Shown in pieces: positions 25,553 through 36,312 of a stretch of 64,000 nucleotides of DNA. This DNA comes from Clitoria ternatea (Eukaryota > Streptophyta > Magnoliopsida > Fabales > Fabaceae). The DNA lies in NCBI GenBank assembly GCA_037962975.1, contig CM075676.1, forward strand, positions 94,496,001-94,560,000. The letters run 5' to 3'. How positions within the stretch are numbered: the stretch's first letter is position 1; every line of letters starts with the position of its first letter. A program made the position numbers and the translations under genes. Under the pieces are notes generated by a model. That model worked only from the letters and a program-made list of their open reading frames with translations. It did no database searches and had not been told where the DNA came from.

Positions 25553-26549
25553 GACAGCAATTACGCAGAAATTATGCAGATTTTACACTCTAAATGAACT
25601 TCTTCACTACCAAAACCCATGTAAACGATATCGGAATGCCACCAAATTTTAACACAAGCTAAAACACATCAATTGTGACGTGTGGCAACTGGCCGCACTC
25701 AAAAATTCCTAAAAATGAGTGATTTATGCGTATAAATGTGTTTATCTCATTTTAAGGCATTTTGTGGTAGTTAATGAGTCCACTTGTGGCAAAATGGATC
25801 CATTCCAATCTTCACAAACCACAATTAACATATCTAAGCTATTGCATTCCTTCCACTACATCAAAACCAAATAAGTCATCATTTGACCATGCTAGTTCCT
25901 AGCTCATGCATAAGACAACTATCCAAAAGCTTAAAACACACCACCTAAGGAGCTTTAATTCACACTCCCTACATCCATTCTCCATCAAAGAATCAAGACC
26001 TGCCCATAAACATTTATGTCCAATTTATGAAGCTTATAATGAATTCTCTTTTCCATCCCAACACACAATCTCTATCTAATACTTATTACAAACCTTCATA
26101 ACTACGTTAATCACACTTAAATTAGTCTAACACACATGGAAGGCATATATCAACATAACGCATATAAAGCACAACACACACACACATTCTTTAATTCATA
26201 ATTCTCTGCACTCCTTGGCATCAACTCTCCGCTTGGCGCGTCTCCGGGGCTTCCATCTCTTCCCTGTCATTGGTTACTAAAATTAAAGAAACAACAGCAA
26301 GGGTGAGTGTTTGGTATCATAATTTATATAGAATGGTAATTCAATAACAAGATACATATTCACTAGTTGTAGTTTCTACCATTTATCTTACCTCTTGTCC
26401 TCAATTTCCACTTACCAATCAAATTTGATTCCAATCTCTTGATCCACAATTTGCCAATCACAATCAACAATTATCATGAAACACATTCATATCATTCTAC
26501 AATGCTAACAATGCATCAAATAACACAACTGACTCTCATATTAAATCGA

Positions 26550-26760
26550 TGCCTAGTATCCGGATACTAAAAGGATCGGCCTTCAGCTGGGGGTCCTACT
26601 TGACACCCCGTGAACCCTGCTTGGTCCACCGAGTCCTACTTGACTCTCCACCTCAACCACTGGGTCCTACTTGACCACTGGGTAGCTCAACTGGGCATAA
26701 ACACCACGGGAGCCAGAAACGAGGGGCTGTACATACCGTCGGCCGTCCCACACCACATAA
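26550..26760 (-). repeat. Conserved TCCTACTTGAC block of LTR-B
   Basis: Holds TAGTATCCGGATACTA (a perfect 16-bp palindrome), then GGGTCCTACTTGACACCC, GAGTCCTACTTGACTCTCC and GGGTCCTACTTGACCAC, and ends near the ACCGTCGGCCGTCC motif. It is a counterpart of the blocks in LTR-A, C and D. Confidence 0.85.
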
Positions 26761-28837
26761 TCATACATGTATAATCATATTCCTTATATCGAATCGCAAG
26801 TGGCCAGTAACAAAACATATACTCATCAATTGGGCGACCTACTTGTCAAGCCCGTCATCACATTGCCACTATACTCATCAGCTTATCACAACTCATGTCA
26901 CGTCATCCTCATAATCATCATAAACCATACACAATTTATATTCATACACATACAATTATTACACATTATCAAATTCCATTGTTTCCATGTTTCATTCAAT
27001 GATTTAATTCAATCGTACTTACCTATTCTAATTAACTATAACCCGAACACCCCCCTTACCTTGGTTTCGAGCTCCGACGACTCGTTCTTGATGAGATTGG
27101 CGTTCTCTCGGCGTTATGTCCAACGTTCCACGTCCGAAATCAACGCCCACTTCTCCGTTCGATCCTCCGACGACTGTTTCGTCACCTACGGAGGTCGAAA
27201 CGCAAAACCCATCAATGTTAAACCATCCTCATTACTCTAAAAGCCATTTTCAAGCTCCCATGCACTAGAGGAGTAGGAAATTGAAGCCCCCACCTCCATG
27301 CATGGCCATTGTCTAGAGAGAGAAAATGAAAAGGGGAAGATAACTCAATTTTAATGGGTCCATTGAACTCACCTCGAAGCCACGATCCCGAAAACGTGAT
27401 TAATTTGAAGTTTCGACGCAAGATGGAGCTTCCCTTGAAGCATGTAAATCACGGCAAGCATGGAGAGGAAGAAGAAGGTAATCGCGTGAATGAAGAAGGG
27501 GAAGGAAATGAAACTTAAAGTTTTAATATCCAAGGGCGATTTGGTCATTTCCTATTTCAATTACTTTTTCCTTCAAAAAGTTTAATTAAAACTTTTACCT
27601 TTACCTTTCACCCTTCACCTTTTACTCCAAGGTAACTTTAAATTTATCTTCCTCTATTCATCTTCATTTAATCTTCTATAATTAATTAATCAAATAAATT
27701 TATTTATTCCCACAGTATTTAATTATTTCTAATTGCATTTTTAATACTAATAATTCCCAAAATTTCAATAAATCCGGTTGGGCAATTATTAATATTTTTC
27801 GTCAATTAAAACTTTTCTAAAATATTAGGGATGTTACAACTTACATTTAGTGCAAGGGCATACTATTCTACCTGCACTAGAGCTATGTTGAAAAGCAAAG
27901 TCTAAAAAGGCATTTAACCCAGTTTCATACTCAGGTGTGTTGCGTGGCATTTTAATCCAAGACTTATCCATCTGAGTACAAATAGCAACAGCAATATATA
28001 AGCAACTGAACATGGATCTTAAAATGTACTAGAATTAATTAAAATCACATACAAAGATTAATTTTTCAATTAGTTTAAATTTGATTATAGATCAAATTAG
28101 AAGCAAAAGCAAGACCAAGATTATGCAATACGAAATAGAAAAAACTTAAACGAGAAGGAAGAAGGAACTAACCTTTTAAGGTGAAAAAAAGCTAAGTGGC
28201 GTGGATAATGTGAACTGTATGGCTGGTAAACTATTAAAATAAGCACTCTATATGGTTAGATTGAGTTACAATTTTCATTAAACTCCATTCACAAATGAAA
28301 GATTCAAAGAATGAAATACCAATTTTCATCAATTCTAGTAAGTAAAGAGTTTTAGAATATTGAGTACACAATTACAGTAAATTCTAGTAAGCACCAGTTT
28401 TTAGAACAAAAGTGTAATAAGTAATAAGAAATTATGTCAATGTTAATTGTTGATTTACCAAATAGTAAAATAAATAGTTAACGCACGATATTCAAGACAA
28501 AGATAGTATCAAATAATTTAATAATGTTAAATTTCTATTATCAAATAATAGAATAATATGCCTCTTGTATTTGTATTTGGGCCATCACGAAAAGCTTTTA
28601 TTAAAATAGGTAACATTTACATCAGTACACAATTATTGAAGTCCAAGTTCTACTCTAGTAGTTTTTCTTTTATTAGTATAATGCATGTCACATAAAGCTA
28701 GATTTATTTGATTAGTATAATGCCTCACACGGTAACAACATAACATTTATGAAAGATTTAATTTCTAGATTTATTTGATTTGTATAATACATATCACATA
28801 AAGCTAGATTATAAAAATAAAATTACTGCCATCATGA

Positions 28838-30553
28838 ATCACGTGTAGCATCACCTTTTAACTCTTTTCTAGCTAATATAATCATTCGGTATATATAATT
28901 TCAAGTTTATGAAGGCATGAAATTCCAAGTTTCCAATTATAATAATTTCATTTCAATGACTATTTATTCTCATTATATAAGAAAAATAACATTTATTAAT
29001 GTAGTTTAAGGTTTACCATAAATTCAAATAAAAACCAAATTGAAACTATCAGATTACAATGGGTACACTCAAAAAACATTAGTTTTGTAAGAAACTAATT
29101 AATTTGATTCAAACACCCAACTTTGTTATGTAGTTACAAAACAGCTAAGCCATAAAAAACAAAGCATGTAACGGGGGAAAGGTGAACATAACTTCAAATT
29201 AGGAGGGGAAAAATAAGGAATCTTACCTCTTTCGTTCAGTCACCTCTTTTTATCACCTCATAAAAAGTATCTGTAAACAAATAATTAGATCCAAAACATC
29301 ATTAAGACAAGAAATAATAAAAAATACGAAATCTTATAATCACATTTCTTTTCAAATAAATTTAAAAATAAAACAATAAAATGTTAGAGATTCCATAGAC
29401 ACTACTATCCCATGGTTTAAAAAAATTGGAATAATTAAAATTATTAAAGACATAATTATCCAACTAAGTCAGGAACCAACAGGGTATTTACTCTTAACAT
29501 AGGAACGTAAAACTTTGAAGGAAAATATCCATATATATATATATATATATATATATGTTTGGCTCGTTAATTTTTATTAGTGTTCTTTTTATGTCAATTT
29601 AATTCTTTATATTTTAAAACATTTAATTTTTTTATTAACTTGGCTAAAAATATTTATTATATCGATTCACAATTAATGCATGGAACCTGTAAAGGAGTTT
29701 TATTTTTTGTACATATAACTAGAAAAGGAACTCAGAAGATTTTTATATCTAATTCAATGTAGTATCAAAAGTTGAATCACGTGTAACATCATCTTTTGAA
29801 TCTTTTTTAGCTAATATCATTTGGTATATATACATGGTAATTAAGTATATAAATATTTTAATCATGAGCTTTAACTTACGTATAAAGTTATGATTAGAAG
29901 GTAGTGTTTACTAACCCTTTTTTAAAGTAACGTAAACCAGGTGAAATGGATGTCTAAAATTGTAACTGTAACCATTTATGCAGGCTTAAAATTCAAAGTT
30001 TCCAATTATATTAATTTCATTTCAATAACTATTTAATATTCTCATTATAGAAGAAAAATAACATTTATTAATGCAGTTGAAGACTTATCATAAATCCAAA
30101 TAAAAACCAAATTAAAACTATCAGACCACAGTGGGTTCACTAAAAATACATTGGTTCTATAAAAATACTAAACTGATTCAAAAACCCAACTTTCTTGTGT
30201 AGTTACAAAACAAGTAAGCCATTATAAACAAAGCACGTAACAGGAGAAGGTGAACAAAACTTCAAATTAGGAGGGAAAAAATAAGGAATCTTACCTCCTT
30301 CCTTGGGTCACGTCTACTTATTACCTCATAAAAAGTATCTGTAAACAAATAATTGGATCCAAAACATCATTAATACAACAATAAAAAAATATAGAATCTT
30401 ATAATCACATTTCTTTTGAAGTAAATATAAAAATAAAACAACAAAATGGCTAAAAAAAATTGGTATAATTAAAATTATTAAAGACATAATTGTTCATCTA
30501 AATAAGGAACCAACAAGGTATTTACTATAATGTGGGAACGTAAAACTTTGAAG

Positions 30554-30592
<39 letters not shown>

Positions 30593-30800
30593 GTTCTTTT
30601 ATTTTTTTAGTGTTTTTTATGTCAATTTAATTATTTATATTTTAAAACATCTGATTTTTTATTAACCTGACTAAAAAGATTTATTATATCGATTCATAAT
30701 TAATGCATGGAACCTGTAAAGAAGTTCTATTCTTTGTAAATATAACTAAAAAAGGAACTCAAAAGATGTGTAATTTTATATCTAATCCAATGTATACATG
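28838..30800. repeat. Tandem duplication of about 0.95 kb inside CACTA
   Basis: Copy 1 (about 28838-29772) and copy 2 (about 29774-30800) share, in order: ATCACGTGTAGCATCACC and its near match; TTTCCAATTATA followed by TTTCATTTCAAT; AGGAATCTTACCTC; CCTCATAAAAAGTATCTG; GGAACGTAAAACTTTGAAGG; an AT microsatellite (29530-29556 and 30557-30590); and ATTAATGCATGGAACCTGTA. The copies differ by many substitutions and small indels, so the duplication is not recent. It lies in the non-coding 5' third of the element on the gene strand. Confidence 0.85.
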
Positions 30801-32247
30801 TGTTTCCCTTCTTGTGTTTTTTGTTTCCATGTTTGCTAGATAGATATAATTATTAACCATATTGAATTAGTTTAAGCATTAGGGGACCTATAAAGAAACA
30901 TTTTATCTTTGTATCAATAAAATGAGTTTATATTTATGAAGGCTAGAGTATCACGTTGGAAGGCTAAGTAACATACAAAATTAAATTAAGGCATATACAA
31001 TGTTATATTTTATTGGATGGGAACAGAGGGGGTGGTAGAATTGGAATTTGGAGTCAAATGTTGTAAAGATCAATGAAGGCCATTTAATGTAATGTGTATA
31101 AACTCTATGAGGCCAATCAGGTGTGGTGTGTTATACCAAAACCAAAAGGGGTGTGTCATAACGTGTGGGTGTAGAGTGGTACGCATTGATTTCGTCTTTT
31201 TCCCAGTTTTGTGAAAACAGTACCTTTTCTAGTTAGTTATATTTGTTCTGTTTCCACAAGTCATATCCACCATTTCCCATTACATGTAATATATCAGAAC
31301 CTACACTCCCATTAGGGACTCATTCATAAAAATTAAGTATAATCAACTAAGTTATGTAATTATTAACATTAATTTAACACATCATTCAAAATTATTTAAA
31401 TCCCAATCAATCTCAAATATGAAACTCTAATTAAGAATAAAAAGATTATATCCCAAATGTGAAACTTTTTGTAGTTAGTTTTTCGCTGTCACACAAAATT
31501 TGACTCCTCTAAATGTTACCCTTATTTCTTTTTCTCCTAATTTTTTCTATACACAGCTACCAAAACAAACTCAATTCTTGCTTTTATATATTTTATTTAA
31601 CACAGGGCGTAAGAATAATTTTACCAAAGAATTGATATGAGGAAGTGGATAAAGTAGGAAACTTACGTAAAAAGAAGGTATCATGTGGTGAAAGCATATA
31701 CAAAATGAACAAGGCACATCACCCCACAAAATTAAAAATTAAAAAGAACAAAAATGCATATAAAGAATCGCATGCATATACAGAACAAACAAGAGGCCAA
31801 TGAGATTTGAACAAAAAGACAATAAAAAATATGAAAACAAACCTTGAACAATAATAGGCACATTAAGAAAATAGGTCAATGGGAAGGAGCAAAAACTAAA
31901 GCTTGAACGGAACCAGAGCGTGAGAACGAGAGCATTGTGGGAGAGAAAAGAGTGAGGGTTTAGGTTTCTTTTTAATTTTTTGAGAGAGTAAGGGTTTAGG
32001 TTTTTTTGAAAGAAAATGTAAAACAATTACTTTTTCTTTTATTTTTATTAAGTTATATTAATTTTGCGGAAAACTTGTGCGCCACTTTAATTTTAGGGGG
32101 AAACCTGCATGGATTTTTAACAATTAATGATTTGACCAGCGGCGTTTAAAGGATGGGACGAGAAGTTTCTTTTTTTTAAAATATTAGCGGCGGTTTTAAT
32201 TAACCGCCACTAAAAAACCGCCGCTATTTAGCAAAATTTTTGTAGTG

Positions 32248-32250
32248 AGT
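32248..32250. other. CACTA target-site duplication, right copy (AGT)
   Basis: AGT follows the terminal TTTTTGTAGTG and matches 18214-18216. Confidence 0.9.
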
Positions 32251-32374
32251 CATTTATCAGTTCATTATTTATCCTACTTTCTTTCCTTTAATAATTTCAT
32301 GTACTTCCATTTCACATACTAGATCATCCAAATTATTTTAGAATAATTAAAAGAGGTTATAGTATACTCCTTTC

Positions 32375-32529
32375 GGGTCCGTTTGGTTTCCAGTTGGGGA
32401 AACGGAGTTGGGGAAATGGAGAAATTTAAGGGTTGATATTGATCCTTCATGCCGTTCGAGATAGTCAAAACTCCGTTTGACCGTAGGATTTATTTTTGGG
32501 GTAACCAAACCAAATAACCAAACAGGCCC
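32375..32529. mobile_element. MITE copy 2 (GGGTCCGTTTGGTT ends)
   Basis: Starts GGGTCCGTTTGGTTTCC and ends ACCAAACAGGCCC, flanked by TTC on both sides (32372-32374 and 32530-32532). Its first 110 or so bases are nearly identical to the MITE at 18407-18581; the distal part differs and is shorter. It sits in LTR-C, 127 bp outside the CACTA terminus. Confidence 0.7.
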
Positions 32530-33183
32530 TTCCTATACGTCAATTGTGTAGTTACGTTCCTAGATTAACCTTAACCCAACACACCCCCTTACCTGGATTC
32601 TAAACTTTCTAAATCTTTCAATCAATTGTCGGGTTCTTCCGAAATCCACCAAACCTTTAAGATTAAAATTAAAAAAACTCTAATTAATATTATAATTACC
32701 GAAACCATAACCCACAACTTTAAAACAATTCCGAACCTTAATCCAAGGTTATTGAAACTTACCATTTCCATTTCCGACTCTTGTTTCCAAGACCCTCTAC
32801 ATCAAATATTTCCAATCCCTAAATTCAAACCTACAAGTGCTGAAATACAAAATTCATTAGCTTTCCTTTGCACCCATCATTCTAGGAACCACACCCAAGC
32901 TCCCCATGGCCCCAAAACGCAAAATCAAAGCTTCCCATCAATATACAATCCACGGCTAGAGAGAGAAAGTGAGGAAAGAGAGAAAGAAAGTGTGAAATTA
33001 GGGTTCCCATGCATGTACCTTGCTTCCCCAAAGTCCAAGATGCAATTGATTCCAAGAATCCACCAAGAATCAACTTGAATTAAGCTCCTAGAGTTCAAAA
33101 GAGAAAGAGCAAGAAAAAAAAGGTGTTTGCATGTGTTTTTGTTCTATGATACCCCAAGGTTTTAATTTTGTTCACGACATTGG

Positions 33184-33246
33184 CGCTACACGTCAGCTTT
33201 AAAATTCCACCCTGACGCTACGGGTCAACTGAGCGCTACGCGCCAG
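33184..33246. repeat. GCGCTACACGTCAG-type palindromes at the 5' end of LTR-C
   Basis: Three units, TTGGCGCTACACGTCAGC, CCTGACGCTACGGGTCAAC and TGAGCGCTACGCGCCAGG, spaced about 35 and 20 bp. The last has six-base arms GGCGC/GCGCC-like. LTR-D carries a single comparable unit at 43886-43910 (CCTGACGCTACGTGTCAGG). Confidence 0.75.
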
Positions 33247-33380
33247 GTAAAGTCCATAAATCCCTTTAAAATTTCATTTTTAAATCATCTATTCACCTTA
33301 TATTTCTTACTTGTTATAATTTAAACTTAATTATGCCTTTATTTATTTCTTCTAAATATTAAAACATACAGGATGTTACA

Positions 33381-35690
33381 CTTAATGGCTAATTCCAAAA
33401 TTTAGTTACTTTTTCCCCGCCCACCTAAATTAAAAGGGTAATAAGCCTAATGTGTAATAGACTAAAGCTAGAGCACGTGGCTTTGGTGGGTAGACCATAT
33501 GTTAATGAAGAAGTGAAAAAGGCACTAGAATGCATGCATCTAATGAAAACCCTTAGGAGTGATGGGTACCCTGCCTTGTTTTATTATCAATTTCATCATG
33601 TCATTGGTGAGGAGGTGACTACCTTAGTGTTGGCTATCTTAAATGGAGGTGTTAGTCCTATATTGATCAATAGGACTCTCATTGTCCTAATTTCGAAGCT
33701 CAAGAAGTCAAAGCATGCGGGCCAATTCTACCTAATTAGTCTTTGTGATGTTATTTTCAAATTGGTGACAAAAATAATTGCTAACCGATTGAAACTAATA
33801 TCACCAAATATTATTGATCAAACTTAAAGAGCATTTATTCCAAACATATTGATCACTAATAATGCTCTAATTACGTCAAAATGTTTTCACTACATGAAAA
33901 ATAAAGATCCAAGGAATGAAAGACGTGATGATCCTAAAGTTGGATACGACTAAGTCATATAATATAGTCAAATGACCCTTATTAGAATATAAATTTTATT
34001 TTGCTTTTGGGGGAATATATTCTTACTTGGTTACACTCTCCATGTTCTTTCTCAAATAGGTTTCCCTGAGATTTTTATTGGTCTTATTAAGAGCCACGTT
34101 ACTTTTGTTTCATTCTCTATTCTTGTTAATGGAGATACTTATGATGAATTTAGACTAAATACGGGTTTGAGACAAAGTGACCCTTTTTCTCCACACCTTT
34201 TTATTTTATGTGGGGAAGTATTATTAGCCTTGCTACAAAAAGGAGGTGGAGATAGGTCATCTTCATAGGATCTAAATTACTTATCTACCTAGTTATTTTA
34301 CATTTCTTATTTGTATACGATAGTATCATATTCAAGAGGTGGAGAGAATTCTTTTAGTTCTTGTGACCTTTAAAGCATCGTCAGGTCAAAAATAGAATTT
34401 TGATAAGTCATGACTTTTCTTTGTAGTTGAAATATGCCAACTCTTAAATTACATGAGCTTAATTAGAAGTTAAATGTTAAGGTAGTGGAGAGCTATGGCA
34501 AATACCTTGGATTGCCAACCTTAATTAGGAGGAAGAAATCTGGAGTTTTCAAATTCGTTAAGGATTAGGTGTGGAAAAAAGTTGAATAGTTGGCAGCAAA
34601 AGTCTTTCTCAAGGGTAGGTTAGGAAGTTTTAATTAATTCCATTGTACAAGTTATTGCCTCATATGTTATGAGTTCTTATGAATTACCGGTTAGTTTATG
34701 CCATCAAATTAAGGATACGATTAACTTGGTTTTTTTGGAGGAGGTGATCTAGAGGGGAAAAGGATTCATTGGATGAGATGAGAATTATGGGCTAAGCCAA
34801 AACACAATAAAGTGTTGGGTTTTGTATTTTTCATGCTTTCAATAAGGCCATATTAGCCAAACAATGGTGAGGGTGAGCACAAGTAAGGATGACAATTCAG
34901 ATTGACCCACCTTGTCTAATAGCGGGCTCGTAGGCTAGCCAACTAAAGTAAAAAAATTTTGTCTTCTAGGGGAAAGATGGTAGGTTGGCCCATCAACCTG
35001 CCATTTATTAAAAAAGAAATATATGTGGAATTAATATAAAAATAACAAAAATCTAAAAATATTTTTTAAAACAAAATAAAAAAATATATTATTAAAAGAA
35101 TAGTACAAGCAATAAGAGTTTTCTTTTTAGTTTTACAAAATGAAAGTATAAAGTTGAATAAAATAAAGTGTAAGTTATTTAATTATAATTAATCCTTGAA
35201 TGGAGGCTTGTTGAGCCGACCTACCCTGCTAAGGTGTTAACCTGTTGGACTAGTGGGTCGAACCCTAGTGAATAATGAGATGAGTTTTTTGTTCATTGTG
35301 TCATTTGTTTATAGGCTTGACAAGCTAGATGTGTCATGCCTGACTTGTTTTGACATCTATAAGCATAAAGGAGGATATCGTGTTAATTAATGTCCTAAAG
35401 GTTGGATATTTTTGACAGCTAACTATTAAGGAGGCAAAAGTAGGTCATAAAACCTAGGCTTTGTGTGGTAAAGTATGTTTAATGCAAGGCATATTACTGA
35501 GGAGGGGACATATTGAAAGGTTGGAAAGGTATGGAAGTATAAATATTTAGAAGGATAGGTAGGTACCTACAACTTCAATTTTTTCGTGAATAAGAAGAGA
35601 AATGGGTTGAAGACTTATAAGGTATTTCGTGAATAAAAGTGTGCATTGTCTCCCTCCTCACAAGGAGATAAGGTATAATACCTGCTTAGG
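33381..35690 (+). mobile_element. L1-type LINE, 3' part (reverse transcriptase remains)
   Basis: This continues the LINE broken at 16026. An open segment at 33450-33827 reads through reverse-transcriptase landmarks (VNEEVKKALECMHLMKT, LRSDGYPALFYYQF, LINRTLIVLISKLKK, FKLVTKIIANRLK). Eroded continuation shows the palm region around 34120-34330, where the F/YADD box is degraded to LFVYDS. A thumb-like SWQQKSFSR...INSIVQVIASYVMSSYELP follows around 34580-34700. Post-RT text FNARHITEEGTY is near 35480. Stops and frameshifts are numerous. No RNase H region or poly-A tail was recognised, so the 3' boundary is approximate. A MITE-like insert interrupts it at 34887-35358. Confidence 0.8.
34887..35358. 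mobile_element. Possible hAT-like MITE within the LINE
   Basis: Begins GGATGACAATTC and ends TTTTGACATCT, imperfect inverted ends. It interrupts the LINE between recognisable segments ending about 34875 and resuming about 35366. The flanking octamers ACAAGTAA and ATAAGCAT match at five of eight positions, so the duplication is only suggestive. Confidence 0.4.
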
Positions 35691-36087
35691 GGACTTTTAT
35701 GTTTTTATTTTCAGATACCATGTATGTTCTTGATTTTGGTTAAATAAATGATTAAGTTCTTTTGCTTAAGATTTGTGTCTTGTTGCTCTTTGATGGTTGT
35801 TGTTTAAGTTTGGGTTGTAACTTGAACAATGTGAAGGTATTATCTTCTATATTTTTTTCTCTTTTCCCTTAGCATGATATACTTGTAGATGTTTTGCAAT
35901 GCCTTAAAATGTGATTTTGAAAGTGATTAATATGCATGAATTGTTTCCTTAAATATTATGTTTAATATGCATGAATTGTTTCCTCTATTCATTATAGTTC
36001 ATTTTATCCAACTTTATTTATTTGTCTTGCTATTTATTTTTGTATTCCTCTCCCATTTGTAAAAAAATAAATTTTTTTATATGATGA

Positions 36088-36312
36088 GATTAATTTAGAA
36101 GAAGCGTCTTGTTATTTTGTCATCTTCTTTTAACGTGTTATCTTTGATATTATTTTGGACGAGACGTCCTGTTAATTCCTGTTTTCCTTTCAAAAAGTTC
36201 TTGTTTTCTTTTTTTAAGGAATTAATATGCATGTGGCATCCTCTTAATCTCGCTTATTTGAAAACTCTTTTTAAAGGATTGAGTTTAATTTGGACGAGAC
36301 GTCCTGTTAGTT
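36088..36312. repeat. Imperfect repeats with hairpin core GGACGAGACGTCC
   Basis: TTGGACGAGACGTCCTGTTA occurs at about 36155 and 36290, 135 bp apart. A weaker relative, GAAGCGTCTTGTTATTTTG, is near 36100. The core has five-base arms GGACG/CGTCC with a 3-base loop. Confidence 0.75.

Larger units (their letters stand above)
24869..27838 (-). mobile_element. LTR-B: 2.97-kb solo LTR inside the Tnp2 gene
   Basis: Minus-strand start at 27838 (TGTAACATCCCTAATATT) and end at 24869 (GTTAGGATCTTACA), with a perfect 5-bp duplication ACTTA at 24864-24868 and 27839-27843. Excising it and one ACTTA rejoins the transposase N-terminal domain to the core in the same frame. Internally it shows the same landmarks as LTR-A in the same order: a block at 27220-27420, the TCCTACTTGAC block at 26550-26760, a block at 26214-26280, and a palindrome array at 25347-25552. 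No retroviral-type genes are present. Confidence 0.92.
21360..27971 (-). pseudogene. CACTA Tnp2-type transposase gene, disrupted
   Basis: The start codon is at 27971 (MDKSWIKMPRNTPEYETGLN), the N-terminal transposase-associated domain with its CPCTKC metal-binding-like motif. The frame is cut by LTR-B immediately after that domain. It resumes at 24863 and runs through the Transposase_21 core (24735-22642), DUF4218 (end of that exon plus 22258-22584), a small exon at about 22078-22188 (KRRLRNSIRSSNGIEKEV, WFTRR) and DUF4216 (about 22000-21360). Introns have normal borders, for example PIER|GTAAAAG joined to FLGKLKSFVRNKAQ. Two in-frame stops are visible: TAG at 24855-24853, where family members usually have Trp, and TGA at 21890-21888 in GYKF*TLQRDQ, where Arg is usual. 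With the LTR insertion these make the gene non-functional. Confidence 0.88.
18217..32247 (-). mobile_element. 14.0-kb CACTA (En/Spm) DNA transposon, genes on minus strand
   Basis: The ends are CACTACAAGAAATGC at 18217 and the inverted GCAAAATTTTTGTAGTG at 32231-32247, flanked by a perfect 3-bp AGT duplication. Subterminal regions (18237-18770 and 32185-32225) carry many copies of TAGCGGCGGTT and its complement, typical of CACTA subterminal repeats. It encodes a Tnp2-type transposase and a second Ptta/En/Spm-type protein, both on the minus strand. It carries a solo LTR (24869-27838), a small MITE (18407-18581) and an internal tandem duplication. At least two nonsense codons plus the LTR insertion make the transposase inactive. 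The clean termini and duplication suggest insertion is not extremely old. Confidence 0.93.
16027..33380 (-). mobile_element. LTR-C: solo LTR, split by the CACTA element
   Basis: Read on the minus strand, it starts at 33380 with TGTAACATCCTG and ends at 16027 with GGGCGGACGTCACA. Flanks are CTTAG (16022-16026) and CTTAA (33381-33385), a 5-bp target duplication with one mismatch. The LINE reading sense resumes across it (AEVL/ANF-type region before the RT). Without the CACTA insertion it is about 3.3 kb. The parts present are 32251-33380 (5' part) and 16027-18213 (3' part), which carries the TCCTACTTGAC block at 17175-17370. It is related to LTR-A, B and D. Confidence 0.75.

Noticed and set aside
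32626..33078. 150-codon plus-strand frame at the 5' end of LTR-C
   Set aside because: Inside the LTR, no family resemblance, and related LTRs do not preserve the frame.
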